Origin: Sclerurus mexicanus
Lineage: Eukaryota > Chordata > Aves > Passeriformes > Furnariidae
Assembly (NCBI GenBank): GCA_013396755.1
Contig: VWZF01006903.1
Location: 1 to 64,000 of the forward strand
Length of the DNA stretch: 64,000 nucleotides
Reading direction: 5' to 3'
Under the pieces are notes generated by a model that was given only the letters and a program-made list of their open reading frames with translations, had not been told where the DNA came from and did no database searches. How positions within the stretch are numbered: position 1 is the first letter of the stretch; every line of letters begins with the position of its first letter. The position numbers and the translations under genes were made by a program. Positions 11,957 through 25,150 of this stretch are shown piece after piece.

Positions 11957-14900
11957 AAGCAATTTAAGAAGGAAATGAATGTACCAGAAACTATAATCTC
12001 TACTGCTTTCTTCCTGGGCTTCTTGCTTTTCACAGTTCACAAATACCTTTTTTAAAGCACAGTATTCTAGTCTATGTGTACTCAGGCCAGTCAGTTTCCA
12101 TTTTCAGTTTCCACAAAAGGTTTTTCCCCAAATTAGATTCAGGATTTATTGAAATACTGGAGTTTGTTTTTTTTCCTTTTCACAAAACACAAATGGAAAC
12201 GTATTTTCTTGGTTTCTACCTTTTAACAATAACAATCCAAACATTACCAACTGTCATCTCCCCTGAATTCACAGGAGCCATTTTGGGGACATCCAGAGTT
12301 GTCCTGCAACTTAAGCAGAGACAGAAGTATTTTCAAACAAGATAGCTCTTCACCACAGTGCTTACTGAGCCAATGACGTTAACTGATTGTCAAAACAAAA
12401 ATGTTCAGTTTTTAGTCTCCTGACATTGTCATTTGAGAACTTACCCAGTCACTGCTGGAGCTTTCAAACATTAACACAGCCTCAACAACTGACCGCGTTC
12501 TCCCTTTTCCCCATGCTCAAGCTTCTTCATATTTCATTTCACAAGAAGATCACTATTTTCATCATCTGTTTTCCCAGAGTCCACACAAGTGTACAGTAGC
12601 TACTCAGCTAAACAAACCCACTATAGGACAAAACTGGTTTGGCCGCCTGTGGCAGAGGAGACATGACATGAAATGTAAGGAAATGGGCTCTCCCAGGCCA
12701 ATGTGGAGTTGGTGCCAGTGTTTCCAGAACAATGCTGGGCAGCACGGGGCACAAATACCCAGCTGGCCCGTGACAGCTCAGGAGGCTTTCTAGCTTGTGC
12801 ACCATAGGAGGTGGCAGCAAAGAGGGATCCAGTGAAAGGCTGGAGCTGAAACTCCTCTAGGAACTGCACCTCAGCACAGACTCTGTTAAGGGTACATGCT
12901 TTGGGCTGCTTGGGCCAATGGCCTTCGGGAATCCACAAGTTCATGCTGGCTGCGGAAGGTGCACACTCACTGCACCAAAAGCAGGGTAAAAACAAAAGAA
13001 GAAAATCTTTAATCAGAGCGTTGTGGTTTTTCTATCCTTTTTTCAGTCACTTCTATTGTTAGAAAACCCTTGTTTCTACATGTTGGTGTAGCTTCATATA
13101 TGTTGTTAACATTTATGGTAGCACTGCCACATCTAAGAGAAGTCATGATTGAAGATTTTGAATCTAAACAGATTTAGTGACCCATTTTTGTTGATTCAAT
13201 CAGATCTTCCACTGACTGACTATGCACATTCCGTGTCACAGAGGTGTTGCAATATTTGTATAACTAGGATATTTTAATATGCTCATATATCTACATCTAT
13301 CTACACACATAGGTATATTTTCTTTCTACAAGAACTCATTGGGAAATCTAGAGCATTTGTGCATTTCTTCCAGGTCAAGTACTACTGGGTATTTTGTTGT
13401 GCAGATGTATAGTGGAAGCCATGATTTCTCATTTTAGACAACTTTCCCACAGATGTTCTCTACACGTTCTGCCTCCCTAGCAGGTCTCCTACAGAAACCT
13501 GCACAATTTTGCACTGTATCACTGAAATAAAAATGAATGTGTGGAACAAAAAAGGTACATACCCATGGTGAACTAAAAACATTCTGCAAATGTAACAGGA
13601 AAGTTCACTCATCACACCACGAACATGGTGGCTGTAAGGGCTCACATTCAACTCAGTGAGAAGCTTCTAATATGTGATCGTTCTGATGTGATGTTTACAG
13701 GCTCAAAGAACCATCTACCAACCAAAAAAACTGATAAAGAGCGTGCCTTTTGCTCCACCCACAAACCAAGAGCTCTACTGCTGCGCCAGGCAGCTCTCAG
13801 TGCTTGTAATTCCATTTTGACTGTTAAATTTGGCAGACTAACAGGTTACAATTTTCCCATTGCCTGAAATCCACTTGTGTTGACTGTTTTCCATAAAAAA
13901 AATTAAACTGAGCATGACCACATGAAAAAATAATAATACTGGCAATCCCTTCCTTGGAAAGCTTCTAATCGTGGGCTGCATAGCAGGGACTTGTGATTGG
14001 CAGCAATATCCCTAGGAAAGGGTTTGCTCAAATTTGGCCTGTACACAGACAAAAGGAAGTTTCCTGTCCTTCATACGTGCTCACCGCGTCCAGCGTTTTA
14101 CCTGTCCTGCTGCCACACACACACACGGGGATAGTCTGCCACACAGAGTTCAAAGGAGTCAATTGGATTAAACACCAGAGCACAGCTGTCTGCAAGGTGA
14201 AAAACTTACATTTAATCTCTTTAGCAGGTAACACCTTCAAAGGCGCTCGCACACACCGGGATGAAACAACACTTACTAGTGGAAATCCTCAGCCACAAAT
14301 ACTGAGACACAGGTGAAGGGAAGCCTCAAACATATCCTGTTACACACGATACAATGCTGCGTGGACTCTTACAAAGTTTACAGGGTTCAAATATGTAAAT
14401 ATACACAGAGACTCTATTTGCTTTCGTTATGCAGCATTGCTGCAATTTGAAACTGATCATCACCTCACACAAAACACATTCAGATGAACAAAACAGTCCA
14501 AATATAGTGACACTACTGAAAACAACATCCAGTGTGATCCTGGCCATGCAACCTCCAAGAGAACTCTGAGGAAATTTATTTTTGCCCAACTGCAGGTGAA
14601 ATCAAGACCAAATGTGGGCCAATGCGACATATATTACACATGTATATATACCTATATAACATTATAACCAGCAACTACCAGCATCATTCAAACATCCTTG
14701 CTCAGGTAGACCAATGTTCCATGCTAGCACAACTGTAACAATTACCCTATGACTTCTGGGCCTTGAAAATAACAGGAACAATTACCAGTTAAGTAGTACA
14801 GCATCTCACCTTCTCACCTGAGACTTTATGACACAGTTAAAGATGGGGGAAAAATTGGCATAAAAGGAAACAAAGCCCCATTCAAGCAAGATGAAACAGC

Positions 14901-16729
14901 TTCCTCGAGAATAATGCATTTTCCTGTCATGTTGAAATCTGAAGTTACTTTTCTCAGACACCGTGGACATTTCTCCTTTTATAGGCCACCTATTGCTTCC
15001 CCCCTCCATTCCCTGCTCCTTTGCCCCACTCTGAAGCTCTTACACAAACAGCACATTGTGTCCACCCGGCAGAGCCAGGGCCCTGAGCCAGACTTGTGCA
15101 CGTGGAGCTCTGTATGGAGAGTGACAGCTGCAAACACATCCATGGTAGACCTGGCCTTTCCTCACCTCTGCTGCAGCCAAACGTCACCTCAGCATTTCAC
15201 GGCAGCACAGGTGAGCATGCAGGTGTGCACAAACATCATCAATCCAGCCACACCGATCACCAAGGTCAGCACAGGGAGGAAAAAGACCACCATCCCCCTG
15301 GGGAAACACAAACTCCCACATGGCATAAACCCAGAGCAAACCCGTGCACGCAGTGCCCTTCTTCCCAAGCCTTCGGAAATTGTATGTAATCCCATACCCT
15401 CCTTCCCAAACTCTACATTTCACATGTGCCATGCTGGCACTGATTCCTCAGGGTGCCCAAAACTTCTTCCATGTAGGTCCACATCCCTACAGGAAGGGCC
15501 CAACGCCGCAGGTCCGTGCACCGAGGCGTGGCACCTCCGACAGGAGCCTGGCCAGACTTCGGAGCAGGGGCAGGAGGCAGAAGTGTCTGGATGGCCACAC
15601 TGATTATGTCTACCAGCAAGGGGCTGGGCCAGGCACCAAGAATGGCGTGACAAAAAAAACCCAACAAGAACAACAACAAAATCCAGGCCCAAGACATGGG
15701 ACCTTTCAAATGTGACTCATACAACACCACTGCATTTTGTGAATCAGCTAATCAGGAATGGATTACCACGTGAAACATGAACAGAAACACAGTGATCCAG
15801 TGGGTACACAGGGACTCAAAGCAACTTTTTTTGTGTATGCTGAGCAGAGAAGATTGCTTTGCTTAACTTTGCTTCTTAAAAGGTAAATATACAATTTATA
15901 GAAAAGGAATTTTATTCAAAAATGCTTATTGTAGGTTCTGAGTTTGTCTGAAAGATTTTAATTTGAAAATTCAAAGGAAATCCACACCTGAATAGACAAA
16001 CAAGAAAGCAGTAACTTTGGGGCAGATACTCTGCTATGAATATATAGAAAATTGTTAGACAAGCAGAGAAAGGATTAGGATAGAAATGGAATTAACATCC
16101 ACTATTTTTGGCTTAGCTTCAGATAGCTTATGAGAGGATCTAGGCTGCTTTCACTAATTCCACTGAACTACTTTAAAGCAACAAATGTGTATTTTGCTAT
16201 GACTTATGATTAAAGTTGTGACCTATTTAATGCACCAGTAAATATAGTCTCAAAATATTAAAAATTATGTATGTTATCAATTGCAAACATACACTTGTAA
16301 ATGATTCTAAAATTCTTCAGTATTTTTGTGTTCTATGCACATCAATATATAAAGCAAGATTTCATGTAAAATACTAATACCACATATATTTCAGTATGAT
16401 CATATTTAGCTCCTGTATTATGTATCTGTTAGTGATTGCTTTCTTCCCTGCATTGACAGGTTTCAAAAGAGTGATATGACAAACGAGATGACCACAAAAC
16501 AGATGACAGTATTCATAACAAGGGTAGTAACATGAGATCATGTGTTAATAACAAAAGAAATCCAGTCATACTTGCATTTCCTCCAACAAGCAAAGAGAGA
16601 TACTACAAAATGCCATAAAAATAACAGAGCTGCTGGATTCTTTCAGGATACCTCATTTTGAGAACTGCCTCAAGCAAAAATCCGCAGTGAAACTTGGCAA
16701 GTCACATGACCGCCACTATTCTTTCTTAG
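11957..16729. other. Non-coding interval upstream of GPRIN2
   Basis: This is presumably the GPRIN2 5' intron and flanking DNA. No gene was recognised. Open frames of 90-230 codons between 14,900 and 15,730 sit in a locally GC-richer stretch; one on the minus strand ends in a membrane-like segment (see findings) but has no recognisable family. The rest is AT-rich single-copy-looking sequence with short A-runs. Confidence 0.55.
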
Positions 16730-17045
16730 ATTCATCAAAGAATGGTTTGGTTTGGAAGGGACCTTAAAGACTATCTAGTTCCAACTCTCTGCCATGGCAG
16801 AGATGCCACTCTCTGGATCAAGTTGCTCAGGGCTCCATCGAACCTGGCCTTGAGCACTTGCAGGGATGGGGCATCCACAACTCCACTGGGCAACCTGTTC
16901 CAGTGCTTCATCACCCTTGAAGGAAGGAATTTCTCCCTAAAATATCATCTAATCTCCCATCTTTTAGTTTAAAAGCCCTCCACTTTGTCCTATCACTAAC
17001 AGCCCATGTCAATAGTAATTTTCCCTCTTTTTATAAACCCCTGCT
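16730..17045 (-). mobile_element. CR1 LINE, 3'-end fragment
   Basis: The plus strand carries the reverse complement of a CR1 3' end. It begins with the tail-like ATTCATCAAAGAATGG, then GGTTTGGAAGGGACC, and continues through diagnostic blocks such as GATGGGGCATCCACAACTCC, CAACCTGTTCCAGTGC and TTGTCCTATCACTA. The copy is truncated at its 5' side, which is typical of CR1, and is diverged but easily recognised. The element is oriented on the minus strand. The 76-codon plus-strand frame across it is antisense and meaningless. Confidence 0.93.
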
Positions 17046-20000
17046 TAGTACTCTGTTAACAACAGTAACTTCGCAGACACTGAGGCAATATGAATCACCT
17101 ACCATATTAAACAACACAAGTTAGTTGCAGATTTTGGGGACAGTCAGTTTCTATTTACCAGAAACATGCATGCTATGCCAGAACCTTATTTTTCTAATAC
17201 TTCCATGGTTTATTTTCACTTTATAAAACTGTGGTGGTCATCCCACAAGTGAACAACACTTATAATAGCAACTGCAGGCTGTTTCATCCATCTTCACTTT
17301 GCTGATTATACAGTTAAAAAAAAATTAAACATTTCCTCATAACATTTCATTTTATGCTTTCAAAACCATCATCTGACTTCAAAATAAGTGATAAAATCAG
17401 AGCTAGTTTCAGAGGTGAGAGCACCAATATGCAAATGTGGAATTTGGAAAAGCACTTGTCTGTTTGATTCATACCAACATTTTTGGATGATGACTGTACA
17501 TTTCAGGTCCTGACCAGGACCCTCAATGACAGCACTTCTTCTTTGAGAAGACGTGCAGCATTAGGGGGTTGCAAGGTGCTTGTTTTGAATTCACTCCTTC
17601 ATTTGCATCATTCTGGCCCCGCTGTGCATCAGCAACCTGTGCAATAATCAGCTTCAGAAGGCAAACAGAATTTCTGCAATAGCACCAAGCTCCAGGACAA
17701 ACACATACGTATTTTATACAAGGAGAGTAGTGTAATTTTAATTAACTTAGGAGATTTCCTTGAATAGAAGGCTGCTATATGTAGTTCTTAACTCTGTTTA
17801 ATCTTACTAGTAACACCACGGTTATACATTTGAAAAGGCAAGAGTAGTTTATGGTTAAAATGACAGAACTTTGATTACAACCTAAAGGGCAGCTGTCACT
17901 TAGCCATAAACACTGCTGACACCAGCCTGGGACAAGACAGCACACACAGAGAACTCCAAATTTCTGCCTAAACAGCCCAGTTACCTCAGGTACAAGAAGA
18001 AGAGCAGCATATTCACACTGTGTTCTTTTCAGGCCTGGTATGTTAAGCACTGTGTCCTCCTTATTGGAATCTATGACTAGACTTCTAAGATATATGTTTA
18101 CGTGGTAAAATGACGTCAAAAGGAACATCATCTAATATTACTGCCTTTTAGAGCTGTACTAATTTTGAAGAGACTTATACCACAAAAATAAAAAAAAAAA
18201 AAAAGAGTATGGTTTTCTCTAAAAATGTGTCCCTGCTTGCTCACATTGAGAATTACCAGTAATTTCCACAAAATAAAAAAGAACTGTTTGGCACTCAGAC
18301 AAAGATTGACATGCTCGTATTATGAGGTCTGACGGCCTCTCCCTGACTACTACTGCTGAAAGAAAGAGTTCATTAACAGTAATCACTAACATTTACGTTG
18401 GGTGAAGGGAATCTAACCACTTGAAAGGCATTGGCAAAACAGGATTAGCCTTGGTAAAAAGCTTAGAGATTCAAGTGTCTGGAATTAGGTGTTTGTTGTT
18501 GTTTTTAATTGTTATTTTATTTTGGTGAGGTATAAGCAAAAGGAAGAAATAGAGGAGTTACAATAGGGGGAAAAGGTATCACTTGTCAGGGCACGTAAAA
18601 GAATTTCTCTACATTCTCTCAACACAAGTGTTTCAATGCAACTAGATTAACAGAGACTCACGCTGAGACCCCAATCACTTAACCTTTAATCCATCATCTT
18701 CCTGTAGGCTTTCCATTTTGGAATAGTATTATAAATGTACTATGCCTTGTTCAGTTCAATCAGCTAATGCCCTTTTGTAAATATTTTGGGTCATCCTAAG
18801 TATTTTCAAGTATCAGGTCTACAGGACAGACTGGTCTGGGCACCTACAGGTACCATCAGCTGGACACAACAGACAAGTGCGCACTTATGGGAATGAGTGG
18901 GACTGGTTTTCAGTTCTGCACCACGGGACACACCAGTGACAGTGGTGCCTGTCACTGGGACCATAATTCACCTGCAGGAAAAAGAAGAGGAGTACATTTG
19001 ACAGGCTAGAAAACACGAGAGCAGGAGAGTTATGACCCTCCGTGTGCAGCACTGGACGAGTAGCGATCGTATGTGTCTGACATTCATACAAGCTGACAGT
19101 CACAGCCTCTTTCGTTCTGTTAATTATCATTTTGTCTATCAGGCTTTTCTAAAAGACTTTGTCTGTTCCCCATCCTAAGCCAAGCACACTGGGCAGATAT
19201 CTCTCTGCATTGATTGGTAACAAGATGAAAAGGAAAAAGTCCCCTTTTTTCCAGAGTGTTAATAAACCTCAGCTATCTCCATACTAAGGACCAAAGCAGA
19301 GACCTCTTCTCCCAGATGCTGAAGGGATCTGGTTACCAGTGACCTCACCAGGGGATAATAAAGGAGTTGCCACATCAGAAAATTAATAGATTCAAGCATT
19401 TGCCAGTACATTCACCTCAGTGCACAATGACAAGGCCTTTGTGTCCACAGTTATCCCAACAGGTGAGAAAAGCCACGCAAGAGGGTGAATGTTCTCTTTT
19501 AAGAAGCAGCAGGGACAGCCCTGGTACAGCCTGAGCCAGGAAAGCAGAGCTGAGGACTCAGAAAAAGGCTAAAATGAGAGTGCCATTACAGAGGAGCCTG
19601 ATATGGATGAAGCAAAGGAGACCACTTCAGTGACATCTTTAGCTGAGTTCCCAAGAAGGACAATTCACATGGGGCTGTAAACAAACCACTGGGAAAGCAG
19701 AGAGAAGTGCATTCTATCACAAGGGAAGCATGTGTTGGAATGTAGTCCTGACACCACCACATGATTTACTGTGCAACTATGAATCCTCTTCTCCACCTTT
19801 AACCACCCGTCCCAGAAACAATTTCAAAAATCTCTTGGATTTTGATCTTTTTTTAAGAAGAATTTTATAAGCAAAAAATTACGCCCACTCCATCACTCCA
19901 TGTGCATCCAGACCTGCCTCAGCATACAAACTACTCTACAATAAACCCAACAGAGCTAAAATATGAGATACTGTACATTCATATTGGAAGCTCACTGTTA

Positions 20001-23000
20001 GTGTTTGACAGCTCACTTCTTTAAAGCTCAGCTCTTCAATCAGAAGACTTAAAACTTTTTAATTACAAATGAATTATGCTGATATGCTCATGTAATCAGC
20101 TGTTTTCAGCAGCTGGGACTTTAAAAAAAAATCAAACAGTATGACAGCAGGCAACACTGACCTAGAATCATGCTTACAGTGTGCCTACTGAAATGATATA
20201 TTAATATAATTGTCTTTCTGGTTTAAGCAGATCAGAATTAAGCAAAATGAAACTGTTAATTCAGCTGCCAGGTTTATGTTGTTAGGCATTGCTGGTTACT
20301 GGTATCAACAGGAGTACAGAAGTCCTGTAAGAAAAACATTTCCTAATTTCTTTAGGAATTTAATGCCAAAATCTTGTAGTGATCTATCAACATTTGGATG
20401 TATTTGAGACAGTGAACCTTTTCCTCTTCACAGCAGAGGATCAAATCCTATTCTATCACATGTACCAGCCTGGAGGGGACAGGGTCAGTCTGGTATAGAA
20501 AAGCTCACTCTCCTCAGAGCTCCCTTTCTGCGTCCACTCTTCAGTACTGGGCAGACCCCACTCCAAAGCAAACCCACTGATCTGGAACTCTGCAAAAACA
20601 CATGGCCATAGCTTGCTCAGCCAGCCTCTACCCATCAGAGGCCCAAGCTTGCAAACTGTAGGAATCACAGCTGCCTGTGAAGCAGCATGAACATAAAAAT
20701 CATACGGAAAACCAGACGCTCACTTACAGCCTGCTTCCAATCTCAGAGCAAGGGAACGCAGCTGGATATTAATGCAACCTTTACAAGAGGCTGGCAATTT
20801 GCACATCCAACAAACTCCATCCAATCTGGCTAAGTGATTAGAGTATCTACTTGTAAAATCATGTGTTTTAGTAGAAAATATTCAAGTAATCATTTGTGCT
20901 CTTTGCTTGAAAGCTTAACAGTGACAGTTAGAGGGAAGATACGAACTTGGCCAGGCCATCCTCCCCTATGGATACCCTGGCTTAAACAGCACAATTCAGC
21001 ACTGTAATTAGTTACTTTTGAATAGGAGGGCAATGAGATATTCTGCCCTGACAAATGAACACACCTCTGACACCTAAAGCTCTGACACACAGCCTGTGTG
21101 AGTGGATGGGCAGTCAGGGAGTGTGTGCTCTGTGCTGGCTGGAAGGAGGTGGCTGAGCCTCTGTTTAACATACCCAGCCTTCCCAAAAAACTCGCTGGCG
21201 TGGTCCAGAGATAAAAGCTTTATAACTAGGTACTAGCTCAAATCTGCCATAAAGATACTGACTGGATATAGCCACAGGCACAGCAGCTTTTCATGTTCAC
21301 ATATCAACCTTAATTGAAGGATGGCAATTCCTACAGCAGCATCAAACAGGAGTAATGGGGACAGAAACAAAAGTAATAGTAATTGTAAAAACATCTCCAT
21401 TAGGTTAGAGGAAAACAGTATTTTAGATTGAAAGATGCCCCACCAAAACAATCAAAGATGGTTCATTCTTCTTCAACATGTAATAGCTGAATCTCTTTCC
21501 TACCTAGAAAAACCTGACAACTTGTCAAGCAAGACCCAGTAATTAACCTTCGTTTCTTGTTCTCTTGTTTTTCCCTGTGATTGAACGCTACATAAGGGCT
21601 TCAAAACCCCCTTCAATTCTTTATTTAAATGAGTGTTTATGAACGACACATGAAACCTCAGAGAAGAGAAAGATTCAAAAGAACAATCCATCTACCTCCA
21701 GAAGCTGCTCTCAGCAGTTATAGGGAAAAGTCTAACTTCTACATTGTAGACTTACAGAAAACTGACTTCCAGATTATCAAAAACAATTGCTCAGTAATTA
21801 GAAAGAGGAAACAATTGCCTTCTAATTCTGTCTGTGCTCAGACACACTGTATGACCTTGAGTAAGTCATTCCCTCTGTGACTCAGTTTACTCACTGTGAC
21901 TCAGGGATTAGATGCAGAAGCCCCTGATGTAGGTATTTAGAGGCTTAATTCATGATTGCAGAGCACACTCAAATCCCAGAATGAAAGATATTAAATATAA
22001 GACATTGAAAGCAATGTATTCAGGCCCTTCTTTTGTAACATTTGGTTTGAAAGAAATAAATAAAGCATCTCTATGGGAAACTCTTGTTGCACTTGGAGAA
22101 AGCTCACCTTACCAGTAGAGACACTATCCACTGATAGTGGAACTGTTTAAAGCACCCCCCTCAGCTTTCAAGCATCAAGTGAGGATGAGTAATCTTAAGG
22201 ATTTCAAATACACAAACCCAGTATTAACAGAATTTCTCCAATTAGGTGTTGTATGTGTATACTCTCTATATAATGTGCACGATAACAACATGCATATTAT
22301 ATATGCAAAGTATATTAAGTAGCAATGTATTATTATAAGCAGTTTCATGAAACCTTTATAAGCAGAGCTGTCAGAACTGCAGACCCTGTTGTCCTGCTGA
22401 GCCACATTCACTTGAAAGTTTTTATGGACTCTGACGAACTTCTCATGAAAAAGAAATTCTCTGACAAATTTAAACTGTCAGTTCACACTGCAAGCTGTCT
22501 TTTATATATCCTTAAGCTGGAAAAGAAGCAGCAATCTCTATCCAAAGGGATAAGTGAGTATTGAAAAGGACTAAAAAGAGGACTATCTAATCATATTTCA
22601 TAGCATTGCTAAAAGCTGCCACTGTAGTATGAGCTAGCTTTGAAATTTATAAGCAAAGAAGAGGGAAGGAACTAGGAAGAATAAGCTTTCATTTCAGATT
22701 TGGTATTTTGTCATTAAAAAACCCTGTTATTATGTCAAAGAGTAAGGTCTCTCTCAAAAAAGCAACTGTCCCAATTTCTCTGTGGTCTATTCAGACCTAT
22801 GTGGGAAATCATTATCCATATTTTTCAGAAAACTTCTGAAAGGGATGAAAGGGAACATAACTCTACTCTCTCAGGACTTCTCAGGAGAGAAGAAAAACAT
22901 GAGAGCTTGGCTAGAGGAAAGCCCGTGCTATCCAAAGCTTGTTTGACACCAGAGACTTTAAGGAGACAAAAACCAAGAGAGAATAAAGTAGCAGATCAAA

Positions 23001-23424
23001 GCAGCAGGCTAAAACGTGCAAATATTTTGTCAAATCCAAGTATGTGAAGAACTTCCTCTAGAACTAATGTTTACACCCTGCTCTACTTAAACAAGAAAAT
23101 TTCCTCTCCTCTTGGTTAATCTCAATCACAAAATGAGCTGCAGAAATCTCTACTTCTGTATTAACATTTAATAATGTCAGAAACACAAAATTTTGAGGTA
23201 TAAATTTGGAGCTGCAAGACAATTCAGCTCCTGTCATCACTCTGACAGAGGAAGATCCCACCTGGTGTGACATGGACAGCTAGAGGAAAATTCTTAAACA
23301 TCTGGTGTTAACTGCTACCAACAAAATACTGATTATAAAGAACAAAGTCTCTGTTACGGGAATTCTTTGCTTTTCAAACATTGGTTTGACCACATTCAAG
23401 ACCCAAGCAGACAAAACCCTAAGA
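17046..23424. other. Gene-free AT-rich interval
   Basis: No gene, RNA gene or clear interspersed repeat was recognised. It contains an A-run near 18,189-18,204, a second full CRE palindrome at 18,111-18,118, and isolated AATAAA hexamers without an associated gene. Short open frames have no recognisable content. Confidence 0.55.
18111..18118. promoter_or_regulatory. Full CRE palindrome TGACGTCA
   Basis: Second exact CREB/ATF palindrome in the window, within the GPRIN2-SYT15 interval. Motif match only. Confidence 0.3.
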
Positions 23425-23520
23425 AATCTGATCTGACCTCATAGCTGTCTCTGGTTTGAGCAGGAGATGGGAATAGGTGAGTTTCCAAGGTCCCTTCAGA
23501 AATTATCCAATGCTATTCTT
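23425..23520 (+). mobile_element. Probable diverged CR1 3' tail
   Basis: The plus strand reads GGTTTGAGCAGGAGATGGGA and shortly after TTCCAAGGTCCCTTCAG. This resembles the last 60-80 bases of a CR1 element (the segment ending in AGGTCCCTTCCAACC). The terminal 8-bp repeat is not clear, so this is an old, short fragment and the call is tentative. Confidence 0.5.
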
Positions 23521-25074
23521 TTTTTATTGTTTTCATAATTTTATGCTTTTATCTGTCCTTGCCAATAAGAAGTTTCCATGTAGCTCCTCATCCTGAACCT
23601 CAAGAGAAGCTGAAATGTGCCACCATTTTGCAGTACTAAACCATTTTTTAATGGATTAGTGGAACCTGTACCTTTTACTGAAACGAGTTAAAACAGGAAT
23701 GACTTTGGAAAGGATCACAAAAATGATCCCTGTATTCTACAGGCAAGTGAATATATATGAAGGAGGCAGTGACTCCAAAAGTCTTCCAATCCATTAGCAC
23801 CTTTCACATTACTAAAGCAACACAGTTCAGAGGCCATTGAGAACCAAATAAACCAAATAATTTTAAAAGTCTAAAAAAAACCCCAAAACAAACAAAACAG
23901 GACTTTGTGCACTCCTCATATCTCCAATTTCCACATCACATTTGCTTAGTTTGAGCTGTAAAGGAAGTCAAATCCTTCCATTCAGCTCAGATGAACTGGG
24001 TTCTGTCAGTCTTATGCACTGCTGACCAGAGTAAAGCTCTGCAAGTTAAAGGAAGGTCTTACAACTGCTCAATCCCATTAACCTTCATTTGCACACTTAG
24101 GCGTGCCCTTGCTAAAGCTTAATTAGCAAATATTCTGCAGATGGAGAAATACTCCAGCTCCTTTCTCTGTTTTGTATTAAATCCACACTGCACAAGAGTT
24201 AAGTGATAATTTTGGAAGACATAGAACTTTAAAAATGTACACAGGGACAGGCCATTTTAAATGTAATCTTTCTTATGCTGCTTTTTTGGTGCAGAATGAT
24301 GCTTGACTATAACTCACATGCGGAATGCTCACACTCACCACAAGCTAGCAAAGACCTGGCTTTTAATTTAGCTGGCCTGACCCAATTCCCATGCTCTGAG
24401 TATATATACCTAAGCAGCAACAAAGTGATTTTTTTTTTTTTGGTGGTTCCTGTTGCTAAACATAATTTCTCTAAGTAGAACTCTATTCTGAAAGCTTTAA
24501 CAGCTTTACTAAATGGAAGAGACCACCTTCTTCCCCACAATCCACTAAGGAACCAGAGGACACTCCTTAAGGGACAGCTCTAAACACACATATGAACTAA
24601 CAGCTGCTTGAATAGCTGTAGATTGATTCGATAGTTATAAGGCATCCATAAGAAATATGGCACAAATTATCTTAACCAGAGAATAGCTCGTGCAGTATCT
24701 TTCAGTTCACTACCTTCTCATTGTATTCCTAGTGCAGATATTCCTGACCACTCTACTCCAACATTTATTTTCATTCTCCCCCCCATTTTGCTTTTACAGA
24801 AAAGATTTCTCTCACATCACTAGAACAACCCCCACACTCCTTCCAAAGAAAAAAAAAAAGGCTATTCAGAGTTTGGACTATTCAGATCTTCCAGAACTTT
24901 AATAGCCCAGAGAGAAGTGTTTTCACATATGATACTGTACATGCATAAAGCTTTACAGTTTGCACCAGTTAAAAACCTCTTACTTCTGTACAGTGAAACT
25001 GCAAGAATTCACCAAAAGGCCCTATGGTGTGGCTCAGTGCCATGGGAAATAACAAACAAAAACATACACAGACA

Positions 25075-25150
25075 CAAAACCAAACCATCCTCCCCAAAAA
25101 AAACCCCACCAAACCCAAACAAACAAAAAAACACCAACAAAAACCCCAAA
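25075..25150. repeat. A/C-rich low-complexity tract
   Basis: Runs of CAAA, CCAAAC and AAACCCC make up almost the whole stretch, with virtually no G or T. It is the complement of the T/G-rich tract near 35.6 kb in character. Confidence 0.8.

Noticed and set aside
11914..12033. Forty extra in-frame codons upstream of the chosen GPRIN2 start
   Set aside because: They cross a strong splice acceptor at 11,942, contain a pyrimidine-tract-encoded Phe/Ser run, and have no match to known GPRIN2 N-termini, so they are intronic.
16742..16972. 76-codon plus-strand frame
   Set aside because: It lies entirely within, and antisense to, a CR1 3' end.
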